Origin: Streptomyces cucumeris
GTDB taxonomy: Bacteria; Actinomycetota; Actinomycetes; Streptomycetales; Streptomycetaceae
DNA length: 55,869 bases
Direction of reading: 5' to 3'
Assembly: GCF_024295805.1 (NCBI RefSeq)
Contig: NZ_JANCLX010000023.1
Coordinates: 1-55,869, forward strand
A program made the translations under genes and the position numbers. The notes below the pieces were generated by a model, which was not told where the DNA came from, did not search any database, and worked only from the letters and a program-made list of their open reading frames with translations. Position 1 is the stretch's first letter. Each line of letters starts with the position of its first letter. Below, piece by piece: positions 43,058-52,100 of this stretch.

Positions 43058-44413
43058 TCAGGCGAGGGCCTCACGGGCGTGGCGGGCGAGATCCGCAGCC
43101 CCGGGGACTCTGCGACGCTGGTAGACCGCCAGGGTGGGACGGATCGAGGTAATTGCCTTATGGGCGCGGTCGGACGTCATCCCGTCCATGAGGCTGAGTG
43201 CTTGGGTCCATGAGGCCACCGCCTCGTCGGCACGGGCTTGGTCGGCAAGGCTGTCGCCCAAGTCGGCGTAGGTGAGCACGTGCACGCGCTTGAACTTGAT
43301 CGGGTCCCAGCGGGTGAGAGCATCGCGATGCTGCTGTTCCGTACCGACGAAGTCCTTCATCTCGGTCAGTGCCTTTGCCGTGTGGCTGGCGACGGTGCCC
43401 GCGGCTGGACCACTCAAGAGGGAAAAACTGGGCTGTGGCCCGTCCTCTCGGAGGAGTGCGTCCTCCGCAGCGAGAAGAGCACGGCTGGCCGAAGCGTTCT
43501 CGCCGACAGCCGCGCAGGCGCGGGCATGCGTGATGTGGAGCAGTGCCTCGGTCTGTCCGTCGACATGGCCGACTCCACGGGCAAGAGCCCCTTCGACAAG
43601 GTCGACGCAGTGGTGAGGCTGCTTGAGCTTCAGGGCTTGGTGAGCCAGAGAGCGCATCATCCAGGCGGCATGGCCGTGCGGATCAGCCTCGCAGGCGAGC
43701 TGGTAGCCCACGTGGTAGTAGCTCTGGGCAGCACCCTCGTGACCCAGGTCGTGGTGTTTCCATCCGGCCAGGTAGGCGAGTTCGGCCACGGCACCGAAGG
43801 CTGCTCGGCGTAAGGGTTCCGAAGAGAAGCGTCCACGGAGCATCGGAGCCGCCGTGTCGGCGAGGTACGCCGTGACGGTAGTTAGGCCGTGGCCGCCACC
43901 GAGGCGTTCGTCCGCGGAGCTGAAGGCCGCAGTGATCTGTCGTACAACATCGATGTCCTCCGCTCCGACAAGAGAACGGCCGGTGCGGGCACGGAGGACT
44001 CGGGCAGTGGCCTCGTGGTCGTGCAGGAGCGGCATGGCGACGCCGGCTGTGGTGAATGCCGCAACGGCGAGGAAGCGACGTCGTTCGACATCCGCGCGGC
44101 CAAGGCCCGTGACCGTCTCGACCGGGTCGCCATACGTGGCAGGCTCCACATCAGGTGATTGCAGACCGATCTCGGTCTGAGTGACGACGCGCCCCAATCG
44201 ACGGGAGAGGGCTTCCGCGAGGTACTGGCCTGCCCGACCGGACGGCGTGCGCGTGCCGTTCGCCCAGTGAGAGACGGCCGACTTGTTGGTCTGGAGAAGT
44301 TCGCCGTTCTCTGCCGCGATCCGGCGTACGTCCTTGGCCAGCGCCTCGTAGGTGCACCCAACGGCGTGGATGGTTTCGGACAGGCGTGAGTTGGGCTTCT
44401 TCGACGCTGGCAC
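43058..44413 (-). CDS. XRE-family regulator with TPR-like C-terminal region
   Basis: A 451-residue regulator starting at GTG 44413 with GGAGG 5 nt upstream. The N-terminal XRE HTH (about 10-85) contains AKDVRRIAAENGELL, TNKSAVSHWANGTRTPSG and AQYLAEALSRRLGR. It is followed by VERRRFLAVAAFTTAGVAM, a twin-Arg-plus-hydrophobic stretch that resembles a Tat signal but sits after the HTH. The C-terminal ~300 residues are helical TPR-like repeats (RRAAFGAVAELAYLAGW, AAQSYYHVGYQLACEAD, LADQARADEAVASWTQAL). Such proteins are common in Streptomyces next to HATPase anti-sigma-like genes, as here, and are thought to be developmental or specialised-metabolism regulators. No DUF397 gene was found. Ligand and targets are unknown. 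Confidence 0.88.
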   Translation of the reverse strand: MPASKKPNSRLSETIHAVGCTYEALAKDVRRIAAENGELLQTNKSAVSHWANGTRTPSGRAGQYLAEALSRRLGRVVTQTEIGLQSPDVEPATYGDPVETVTGLGRADVERRRFLAVAAFTTAGVAMPLLHDHEATARVLRARTGRSLVGAEDIDVVRQITAAFSSADERLGGGHGLTTVTAYLADTAAPMLRGRFSSEPLRRAAFGAVAELAYLAGWKHHDLGHEGAAQSYYHVGYQLACEADPHGHAAWMMRSLAHQALKLKQPHHCVDLVEGALARGVGHVDGQTEALLHITHARACAAVGENASASRALLAAEDALLREDGPQPSFSLLSGPAAGTVASHTAKALTEMKDFVGTEQQHRDALTRWDPIKFKRVHVLTYADLGDSLADQARADEAVASWTQALSLMDGMTSDRAHKAITSIRPTLAVYQRRRVPGAADLARHAREALA

Positions 44414-44754
44414 GTTCCTCCGTCCGGAGCTGTAAACCGCGTATACCGCTTCAGCTGCCTTCCACCGTACCCACTGAGCGTGACCACCGGTTCACTTATC
44501 AGCAACCGCCCGGAACGGCGCGACCGTGATCCAGGCTCCCCCTGGTCCGGGCGGCACCCCGAAGTTCCGTACGCCCACACCGGGCTCGGGCATTCCTGTC
44601 CCCGAACCCGGCCGAACAGAGACCGGCCGAGTACTGACCGAGCTCACGACATGGGTCGCGCAGTTACCCGCAGCCCGTGCCGCCTGACGACTGATGGCGT
44701 CGCCGCCACGTGCAGCGAGGGCATCAGCGTGCACGGATTATCGAACGGACGGAA
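44414..44754. promoter_or_regulatory. Divergent control region between XRE-TPR regulator and HATPase protein
   Basis: A 341-bp region. On the minus strand TATACG (44440-44445) within GCGGTATACGCGG is a good -10 for the XRE gene, with a predicted 5' leader of only ~20 nt; no strong -35 was seen. GTGAACCGGTGGTCACGCTC (minus strand, around 44475-44494) contains the inverted pair GTGA...TCAC and lies near the -35 position, so it is a candidate autoregulatory operator. No gene was called in the remainder. Confidence 0.45.
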
Positions 44755-45213
44755 ATGGACAACACCGTGCTGAAGCCGACCACAGCGCCGGAGCCCGAGC
44801 TCCGGGAACTCACGCAGCGGTTCCCCGCCACACCGCGCGGGGCCCGCCTCGCGCGACGACGTGCCGTGCGGCGTATGGAGGAGTGGGGCTACCCGCCCGC
44901 GTCGGACACGTCCTGCACGGTGGCCCTGTTGGTGGCGGAGCTGGCCTCCAACGCCGTACGGCATGGCCGCTTACCCGGACGGGATTTCCGGCTCCGCCTC
45001 GTCCGCGAACCCTCGGCCACGCCGACGATCCGTATCGAGGTCTCGGACTCCCGAGAAGACCGCCTCCCGGCCATTCCGCCGATGCCGATGCCGACGCCCG
45101 ATGACGAGTGCGGCCGTGGGCTGCTCCTGGTGGACGTGCTGGCCACCCGCTGGGGCACGACGCCTCGCAGCCCGGTCGGTAAGACGGTGTGGGCGGAGTG
45201 TGCGGTGATGTGA
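44755..45213 (+). CDS. HATPase-domain protein (anti-sigma/serine-kinase-like)
   Basis: A 152-residue protein with a GHKL ATPase domain of the RsbW/SpoIIAB-like class. The N box is LVAELASNAVRHGRLPG, followed by IRIEVSDSREDRLPAIP and the G-box-like CGRGLLLVDVLATRWG. Such short proteins are abundant in Streptomyces; a few act as anti-sigma factors or as partners of XRE regulators and DUF397 proteins (family knowledge). The start at 44755 (MDNTVLKPTTAPEPE) has GGACGGA just upstream. It is divergent from the XRE-TPR gene, the common pairing. It has no transmembrane segment. The partner sigma factor cannot be told from this window. Confidence 0.88.
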   Translation: MDNTVLKPTTAPEPELRELTQRFPATPRGARLARRRAVRRMEEWGYPPASDTSCTVALLVAELASNAVRHGRLPGRDFRLRLVREPSATPTIRIEVSDSREDRLPAIPPMPMPTPDDECGRGLLLVDVLATRWGTTPRSPVGKTVWAECAVM

Positions 45214-45227
45214 GTAGGGAGTGGTGC

Positions 45228-45261
45228 GGCCCGGCGCCTCTCTCGTGAGGGGCGCCGGGCC
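45228..45261. terminator. Bidirectional terminator between convergent genes
   Basis: A ~13-bp stem (GGCCCGGCGCC at 45228-45238 pairing with 45251-45261, extended inward by two pairs) with an 8-nt loop lies between the HATPase gene and the permease gene, which converge here. Confidence 0.8.
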
Positions 45262-45279
45262 GAAGAGGGGCCGGGAGGG

Positions 45280-46161
45280 CTATTTCACCGCGCCCGCCAT
45301 CACACCCGCCACGAACTGCCGCTGGAAGGCGAAGAAGACCGCCAGGGGGATCACCATCGAGACGAAGGCCCCGGGGCCGAGGATGTCGATGTTGTTGCCG
45401 AACTGGCGGACCTGCTGTTGGAGGGCCACCGTGATCGGTGGGTTGCCGCTGTCGGCGAAGATCAGGGCCACCAGCATGTCGTTCCAGACCCACAGGAACT
45501 GGAAGATGCCGAGCGAGGCGATGGCCGGGGCGCCCAGGGGCATCACGACCCGGAGGAACAGCCGGAGCTCCCCGGCGCCGTCCAGCCGCGCCGCCTCCAG
45601 CAGCTCACGGGGGATCTCCGCGAAGAAGTTGCGCAGCAGGAAGATGGCGAAGGGCAGACCGAAGGCGGTGTGGAAGAGCACCACGCCCGTGGTGGTCTGG
45701 AAGAGGCCGACCTCACCGAAGAGCTTGGCCACCGGGATCAGGGCGACCTGCACCGGGACCACCAGCAACCCGACCACCAGCAGGAACCACCAGTCGCGGC
45801 CAGGGAAGTCCATCCAGGCGAAGGCGTAGCCCGCCAGCGCCCCGATCATCACCACCAGCAGGGTGGCCGGAACGGTGATCGCCAGGGTGGTCCACAGCGA
45901 GTCGGTGATCTGCTGGTTGCTCAGCAGCTTGTCGTAGCCGTCGAAGGTGAGCTGTCCGGGGTCGGAGAAGACCTTCCACCATCCGGAGAGGTCCACGTCC
46001 GCCGGGTCGCGGAGGGAGGACAGCAGCAGCCCGGCGGTGGGCATCAGCCAGAACAGGCCGATCAGCACCAGGGCGACCCGGGTCACCCCGCCACCGGCAC
46101 CCGCCGCGATCCGCGCGACGAGGGACCGTTTCGTAGGTACGACCGTGTCCGCGCTGGTCAT
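45280..46161 (-). CDS. Carbohydrate ABC transporter permease (MalG/LacG type)
   Basis: A 293-residue inner-membrane permease with six predicted TM helices (VTRVALVLIGLFWLMPTAGL; LLVVGLLVVPVQVALIPVA; LFLRVVMPLGAPAIASLGIF). The EAA loop is ELLEAARLDGAGELRLFLR, which contacts the ATPase. The start at 46161 (MTSADTVVPTK) overlaps the upstream permease stop by 4 bp (ATGA). It is the last gene of a three-gene leftward operon: lipoprotein, permease, permease. There is no ATPase gene, as usual for Streptomyces CUT1 sugar importers, which share MsiK. Substrate unknown, probably an oligosaccharide or sugar. Confidence 0.93.
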   Translation of the reverse strand: MTSADTVVPTKRSLVARIAAGAGGGVTRVALVLIGLFWLMPTAGLLLSSLRDPADVDLSGWWKVFSDPGQLTFDGYDKLLSNQQITDSLWTTLAITVPATLLVVMIGALAGYAFAWMDFPGRDWWFLLVVGLLVVPVQVALIPVAKLFGEVGLFQTTTGVVLFHTAFGLPFAIFLLRNFFAEIPRELLEAARLDGAGELRLFLRVVMPLGAPAIASLGIFQFLWVWNDMLVALIFADSGNPPITVALQQQVRQFGNNIDILGPGAFVSMVIPLAVFFAFQRQFVAGVMAGAVK

Positions 46162-47528
46162 CGGCGGCTCTCCCTTCGGATGCGGCGGATGTTGAAGAAC
46201 ATGACGGGGAGCACCAGGAGCAGCAGGAGCACCGCGATGGCGCTGCCGAGACCCTGGTTGGCATCCGTTCCGAAGGACGACTGGAACAACTGGAGCGCCA
46301 GTACGTTGGCATCGTCCTGTGAGGGGCCGGGGGCGATGATGTAGACCAGGTCGAAGATCTTCATCACGTTGATCATCAGCGTCACGACCACGACCGACAG
46401 CACCGGTGCCAGCAGCGGCACCGTGATCCGCCGGAACACCTGCCATTCGCTGGCGCCGTCCATCCGCGCGGCCTCCATCAGCTCACGCGGCACCCCGGCG
46501 AGCCCCGCCGCGATCAGCACCATCGCGAAGCCCGCCCAGATCCAGACGTAGGAGCCGATGATGGCGGGGGTGACGAAGGACGGGCCCAGCCAGTCCACCC
46601 CGTTGTACGGCTCGGAGAAGTTCCAGGCGGGAAACCGTAGTTGAGCCCCCTCGGCCGCGGCCGGGAGCCGGTACGTTCCGTCCGCCGCGGTGGTCGTCTC
46701 CGCGACCACCTTGCCGTCCTTGACCGCCTCGATCCTGAGGTCGGCCATGGCCTTCTCGCCCTTGTCGATGACGCCCCGCTCACCGAGGCCGCCACGGGTG
46801 AAGTCGAACCAGACGGTGCCGGTGACCTTCCCCGCCTCGGGCTCGGCCCGCGCGGCCGTCCGCGCCCCGCTGATGTTGTCCCGCTTCGCGGCCACCAGCG
46901 GAATCGACGCCGGGGAACCCGCCCTCGCGGTCGCCTCGGTGGTGTACGCCCCGCCCGGGGACGCGGTCAGCCCGGCGTCCGGACGCGGATGGGCGCCGGG
47001 GAACGGCGGCGGCTCGGTGAACGAGTCGTGCACGCTCACCCACAGGGCGTTGGCCACGCCCTTGTCCGGGTCCTGTTCGTAGACCAGCCGGAAGATGATG
47101 CCCGCCGCCAGCATCGAGATCGCCATCGGCATGAAGACGATCAGCTTGAAGGCGGTCGCCCAGCGGATCCGCTCGGTGAGCACGGCGAAGATCAGTCCGA
47201 GGGCGGTGGAGACGGTCGGGGCCAGGATCAACCAGATGATGTTGTTCTTGATCGCCGTCTTGGTCGCGTCGTCGGAGAACATCTCCTGGTAGTTGTCCAG
47301 TCCGACGAATCCGTCGCCGCCCGCGTCGAAGAAGCTGCGGTAGACGGAGTAGCCGATCGGATAGACGACGAGCGCGCCGAGCAGCGCCAGCGCGGGCAGC
47401 AGGAACACCGCGGCCAGCCACGGCCGGGTGCCCAGGACACCCTTCTTCTTCCGGGCGGGTGTTGCGGCGGGTGGGACGGACGGTGCCCGGCCAGGCGTGG
47501 CCGCGCCGTCCGGTGTCGCGGTCGACAT
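46158..47528 (-). CDS. Carbohydrate ABC transporter permease (MalF type) with inserted extracytoplasmic beta domain
   Basis: A 456-residue permease, larger than the usual ~300. TM1 is LAAVFLLPALALLGALVVYP (about 39-58) and the EAA loop is ELMEAARMDGASEWQVFRR (about 349-367). Between the third and fourth TM helices (about residues 160-315) lies an extracytoplasmic insertion. Its later part (about 233-300) contains KVTGTVWFDFTRGG, MADLRIEAVKDGKVV and TTAADGTYRLPA, which resembles an SdrD-B/CNA-B-like beta-sandwich. MalF of E. coli has a different periplasmic P2 domain that touches the binding protein, so a similar contact role is plausible (inference). Overlaps the next permease by 4 bp; 24 bp after the binding-protein gene. 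Confidence 0.92.
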   Translation of the reverse strand: MSTATPDGAATPGRAPSVPPAATPARKKKGVLGTRPWLAAVFLLPALALLGALVVYPIGYSVYRSFFDAGGDGFVGLDNYQEMFSDDATKTAIKNNIIWLILAPTVSTALGLIFAVLTERIRWATAFKLIVFMPMAISMLAAGIIFRLVYEQDPDKGVANALWVSVHDSFTEPPPFPGAHPRPDAGLTASPGGAYTTEATARAGSPASIPLVAAKRDNISGARTAARAEPEAGKVTGTVWFDFTRGGLGERGVIDKGEKAMADLRIEAVKDGKVVAETTTAADGTYRLPAAAEGAQLRFPAWNFSEPYNGVDWLGPSFVTPAIIGSYVWIWAGFAMVLIAAGLAGVPRELMEAARMDGASEWQVFRRITVPLLAPVLSVVVVTLMINVMKIFDLVYIIAPGPSQDDANVLALQLFQSSFGTDANQGLGSAIAVLLLLLVLPVMFFNIRRIRRESRR

Positions 47529-47552
47529 GATGGGGATCTCCCGGTCGGGTCG

Positions 47553-48908
47553 TCAGTTCTGGTACGCCTTGGCCGCGTCGGCCTCCAACTGGCGCTGGAT
47601 GCCTTTGACGTTCCTCGGGTTCTTGAGGAAGTCCTGGAGCGCCTTCCACTCGCCCTGGGCCGGTTTGCCGCCGAAGGAGGCCGGCGCCTGGTCGGACATG
47701 TCGAACCGGAAGTCATTGCCCGCCGCGATCAGCGCCTTGGCGATGTCGCGCAGCGGCGCGTTGGGGTAGGCGCGCAGGTCGAGGGATTTGTTCGCCGAGA
47801 TGAAACCGCCCGAACCGGCCCAGATATGCGCCGCGTCGGGCGAGGCGAGGAAGGTCAGCAGCGCCTGCGCCGCCCTGCTCCGCTTCAGCGCCACGGCCGC
47901 GTCGCCACCGGTGACCACCGGTGGCTTCTCGCCCACCGCCGGGAACGGGAACACCTTGGCGTCCTCGCCGAGCTCGGCGCCCGCGTCGGCCACGTTCGCC
48001 GCGACGAAGTCGCCCTCGAAGACCATGCCCGCCTCCGGCTCCGCGGCGTCGGCGAAGGTCTTGGAGACCGAGTCCGGGAACGCGGTGTGCAGCGCGCCGT
48101 TCCTGCCGCCCGCCAGCAGCCCCCTGGTGCCCCACAGCTCGGCCAGGGTGGTCAGCGCCTCGGTGACGGACGGATCGGTCCACTTGATCTTGTGCTGTGC
48201 GAGCTGGTCGTACTTCTCCGGACCCGCCTGGGAGAGGTAGACGTTCTCGAACCAGTCGGTGAGCGTCCAGCCGTCCTGGCCGCCGACGGAGATCGCGTCG
48301 GTGCCGGAGTCGGAGACAAGCTGGGCCTGGGCGAGGAAGTCCTTCCAGGTCTTCGGCTCCTTCGCGCCCGCGTAGTCGAAGGCGGCGGTGTTGTACCAGA
48401 CCAGGGATTTGTTGCTGGCCTTGAAGTACACCCCGTACTGGGTGCCCTTCCAGGCGCCCAGATCGCGCCAGCCCTTCGCGAAGTTCTTCTTCAGCTCAGC
48501 GGTGGTGGCGGCGTCGACCGGTTTGGCCCAGCCCTTCTGGGCGAACTCGCGGAGCACCCCCACCTGTCCCACCATCGCCACATCGGGCGGCGCGCCACCG
48601 GCGATCTTCGAGCCGACGAACGCCGACATGTCGTCGCCGCTGGGCACGAAGGAGACCTCGGCGCCGGTGCGCCTCTCGAACTCTTCCAGGACCTTGGTGA
48701 AGTTCTCCTGCTCGGTCCCCGTCCAGACCGCGGTCACCTGGAGCTTCTGACCCTTGAGGCTGGGCAGCTTCACGGTGACCGGCGGCGGACTGCCCGACGC
48801 GTCCCCGTCGTCACCGCCGCAGCCCGCGGCGGTGAACGTGAGCGCTCCCACCGTCAGCAGGGCCAGCGCGGCCCGGGTGGAACGCCTCCGACGAAGCGAA
48901 TCGTGCAT
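47553..48908 (-). CDS. ABC sugar-binding lipoprotein
   Basis: A 451-residue extracellular solute-binding protein (SBP family 1). The signal peptide MHDSLRRRRSTRAALALLT leads to a lipobox-like TAAGC, with the lipid-anchored Cys near residue 29, followed by GGDDGDASGS. The mature part shows VTAVWTGTEQENFTKVLEEF, FVGSKIAGGAPPDVAMVGQ, WYNTAAFDYAGAKEPKTW and FVAANVADAGAE, typical for sugar binders. Its leftward operon continues with two permeases. The start at 48908 is the only one that gives a proper signal peptide; a much longer open frame upstream is antisense to another gene's sequence. A promoter within 48909-49117 is expected; no DasR-type operator was recognised. Confidence 0.94.
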   Translation of the reverse strand: MHDSLRRRRSTRAALALLTVGALTFTAAGCGGDDGDASGSPPPVTVKLPSLKGQKLQVTAVWTGTEQENFTKVLEEFERRTGAEVSFVPSGDDMSAFVGSKIAGGAPPDVAMVGQVGVLREFAQKGWAKPVDAATTAELKKNFAKGWRDLGAWKGTQYGVYFKASNKSLVWYNTAAFDYAGAKEPKTWKDFLAQAQLVSDSGTDAISVGGQDGWTLTDWFENVYLSQAGPEKYDQLAQHKIKWTDPSVTEALTTLAELWGTRGLLAGGRNGALHTAFPDSVSKTFADAAEPEAGMVFEGDFVAANVADAGAELGEDAKVFPFPAVGEKPPVVTGGDAAVALKRSRAAQALLTFLASPDAAHIWAGSGGFISANKSLDLRAYPNAPLRDIAKALIAAGNDFRFDMSDQAPASFGGKPAQGEWKALQDFLKNPRNVKGIQRQLEADAAKAYQN

Positions 48909-49117
48909 CCCGGTGTTCCCTCCGATGGCCGACCGCCCCCGTGCGGCCGTGTCCCGTGCGTCAGTCGTACGCCCCGTGACCGAACGTCGCAATACCGCTT
49001 TCGGGGCCAACTCGCCGATCGTGACCGGGACGTGATGAACAGTCAGAAGGGAGTGGGGCAGCGGGGTCAGAGGGGAGGATGGGGAGACCGGCCAGGAAAG
49101 CCGGGCAGGCCGGTCGG

Positions 49118-52100
49118 TCAGATCAGCGCGGGCGCGGTGGCGGCGTCCGCCGACTGTGCGGCCCGCTGGAGCGCGCTGGCCAGCAGCGCCAGGTCCGTCG
49201 GCCCGTTGCCGAGTTCGCGCAGCGGGCGCCGGGTCGGCGGATCGCCCATCCGCTCCCATTCGAGCGGCACCACGGTGGGCCGCTGGGTCGCGGTCCGCGG
49301 TATCCGCCCGGTCACCCGCCCCGCCTGGAACGGGATCACCGCGCCGTCGCCGGGGCCGTCTCCGCGGCCGGGGCCGAACAGCCGCCCACGGCCGGGGGTC
49401 TGCTCCTCCGAGGAGGACGACGAGGACGACGGGGTGGCGGGGGCCGGGGCGGTGCCGTCGGGGCCGGTCCGGATCTCGAGGGCGACCCGGAGCCCGGCCT
49501 GCCCGACGGCCGCGGTCTCCGCCGTACGCTCCGGGCGTCCGGACGCCGCGACCAGATGTACGCCGAGCCGCGCCCCGTCCCGCGCGACGGCCTCCAGCGC
49601 CCGCACCACCGACCCGGCGGCCGGACGTCCGGGGCTGCCGAGCGCGGGGGCGACGAGTGCGTCGTAGTCGTCCACGAGGACGACGAGCCGGGGCAGCGAG
49701 CGCGGTACGCGCGGCTGCTGGGGCCCGCCGGTCTGCGTACGCAGATTGAGCGTGTGCGGGGTGTCGACGGACGTCGGATCGACGTCCCCGGCCACCCGCG
49801 GCGCCACCACCCGCGCCCCCCGCTCGGCACCGGCACCGGCACCGGCGCCGCGGCTCGCGCCGCCGAGGGTGGACCGGGCGGAGGGGTGGTCGGTGGCCGA
49901 ACTGCCGCCGTGTGAACGGCCGGTGACGGGCCCGCCGGGGGCGGGCCGCGCAGTGGGCGGGGTGCCGATGCCGGAGCCGCTGCCCGTGGGCTGGCCGCCG
50001 GGGGCAGGGGTGCCCGCCGTGGGCCGGCCGCCGGATGTCCGTCCACCAGGCTCCCCACCGGTGCCCGCCCTGCCCGTGGCCTGCGCGCCGATCGCCGGGG
50101 TGCCCGTGGGCGGTCCGCCCGGCTCCGTGGGGGCGCCGCCGTCCTCGGCGGTGGTGGTGGGGTGGTCGGTGTGCCAGGCGGTGAAGTCCTGGGGGCCCAG
50201 CAGCTCCGCACGGCGCTTGAGCTCCGAGCTGAGCGCCTGCGCGAACTCCCGCATCCGCACCGGGTCGGAGGCCGCCAGGTACGTCGAGACATGCGGCAGG
50301 TCCGTGCACACCCGCAGCCCCTCGGTGCCACCCGCCGCGCCCCCGCCGGACCCGGCCCCGGCGCCCGCGCCGTCGACCAGGACCAGCTCCAGCCGGTCCG
50401 GCCGCTCGGCCGCCGCGAGCGAGGCGGCCAGCGACCGCAGCAGCTCTGTCTTCCCGGTGCCCGCCGCGCCGTCGACCGCCATATGCGGTCCGTCCGCCGC
50501 CAGATCGACGGCCAGCGGACCGCGCGGTCCGGCGCCGAGTACGGCCTGGGCCCGGCCGCCCGCCGGGACCTCGTCGGCCGCCGCGGCCCAACGCGCCAGC
50601 AGCGACGCGGGGGTGGCGCGGGCCAGCCCCAGCTCGTCCAGCAGCCGTGCCGTGTTCGGCAGCGGGGTGGTCGGCAGACGGCCCGGACCGTCCGTACCGC
50701 CTTGTGCGGAGGCCGACGGGCGCAACGGCGCGAGCGCCCGCGCGAACCGTTCGACCCACGCCCCCGATACGGCGTCCACCGTCACGGTCGTCGTGGCCCC
50801 GGCCGATTCGAGGGGGTGGTGGAGGTCGTCGCGGTGCGCGATCTGCAGCCCCGTGGCGACGTCCCCGCTCAGCAGCGCGGCCACCGAACAGGCCGCGAAG
50901 ACCGGGGACTCCGAGCGCGCGGCCGCATAGCTCCGCGACAGCGGTGACGCGGGCGAGGCGGCCGGGGCGTCGGCCAGACACACCACGTGGATTCCGGCGG
51001 CCGGGCCACCGGCGGCCAGCTCCACGAGCGTCTCGCGCAGCGAGGCCGGGCCGGGGTCGCCGTCCACGAGCACCACCGTGTACGGCCCGGTGTGGCGGGC
51101 CGCGGCGGCGGCCACGGCGGCCGGGGGCGCACCGGCCCACGACGGGCCGAGCGGCCCGTCCTCAAGCCGCCGCGCCAACTCGCCCGCGCGCGCCGCCGCC
51201 TGTTCGGTGTCATAGGCGAGCAGCAGCCGGCAGTCCTGCCCGCGCAGCGGGCGCACCTGTGGCAGCCAGCCCAGCCAGGACCATTCCGCGAGCCGTTCGT
51301 CGACGGTGCGCGCGCGGTCCGTACTGATCAGCACGATCTCCAGCGCGGAGGGCGAGTGCAGTGCGGAGAGCTGCGCCACCACCGAGCGGGCGAGCCCGGC
51401 CAGCCGGGCGCGCGGCCCCGCCAGGCCCAGCGAACCGGTCTGCCGCAGCGAGACGGTGACGGGGGCGGCGGGCAACAGCCCGCCGTCGGCCGCCGGCCGG
51501 TCGGCCGAGCCGAGCCGTACGGAGAGCGCGTCCGGGTGGTCCGGGCCGCGCTCCCACAGCCGGGGGCCGGGGCCGAGCGCGGTCATCAGCACGGCGGCGG
51601 GATCCGGCCACCGCTGTTGCAGCCCCTCCGCCTCGGCGGCCGCCCGCTCCGCCGCGTCGCGCGCGCCGCCGTCGTCCTGACCCGTGGTCCGCTCGCCCTT
51701 CCCGGCGGCGAACTGCCGCACCCAGGCCCCTATTCCGCGCCGCCGGGGCTGCGCCCCGGGGACGTCGAGGGTGTACGGACGCGGATGGGCGTGCGTACCG
51801 TCCATCCGGCCGCCGGTCGGCCGGGAGCGGCCGGGTTCGCCCGTGCCCCGTCGGCCGGGCTCCCTGCCCGAGCCGCCGTGTGCCATGGGGTCGCCGTACG
51901 GCGCGCCGTCATCCGGGGAACGGCCTTCGGCGCCCGGGCCGTTGGGCCGACCGGAGTCCCGCCGCCCGTCCGCGCCCGGCCGGCGCGGTGCCGCGCCTGA
52001 CCCGCCCGTGCCGCTGCTCGCCGTGGGTCCGCCGTGCCGGTCGTCGGCCCGTCGGCCGCGCTCCCTGCCCGCGCCGCCGTGCGCCGTTGGGTTGTCAGCC

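Noticed and set aside
44480..44773. Small plus-strand frame ahead of the HATPase gene
   Set aside because: It overlaps the promoter region and the HATPase start in another frame; no ribosome binding site or conserved features.
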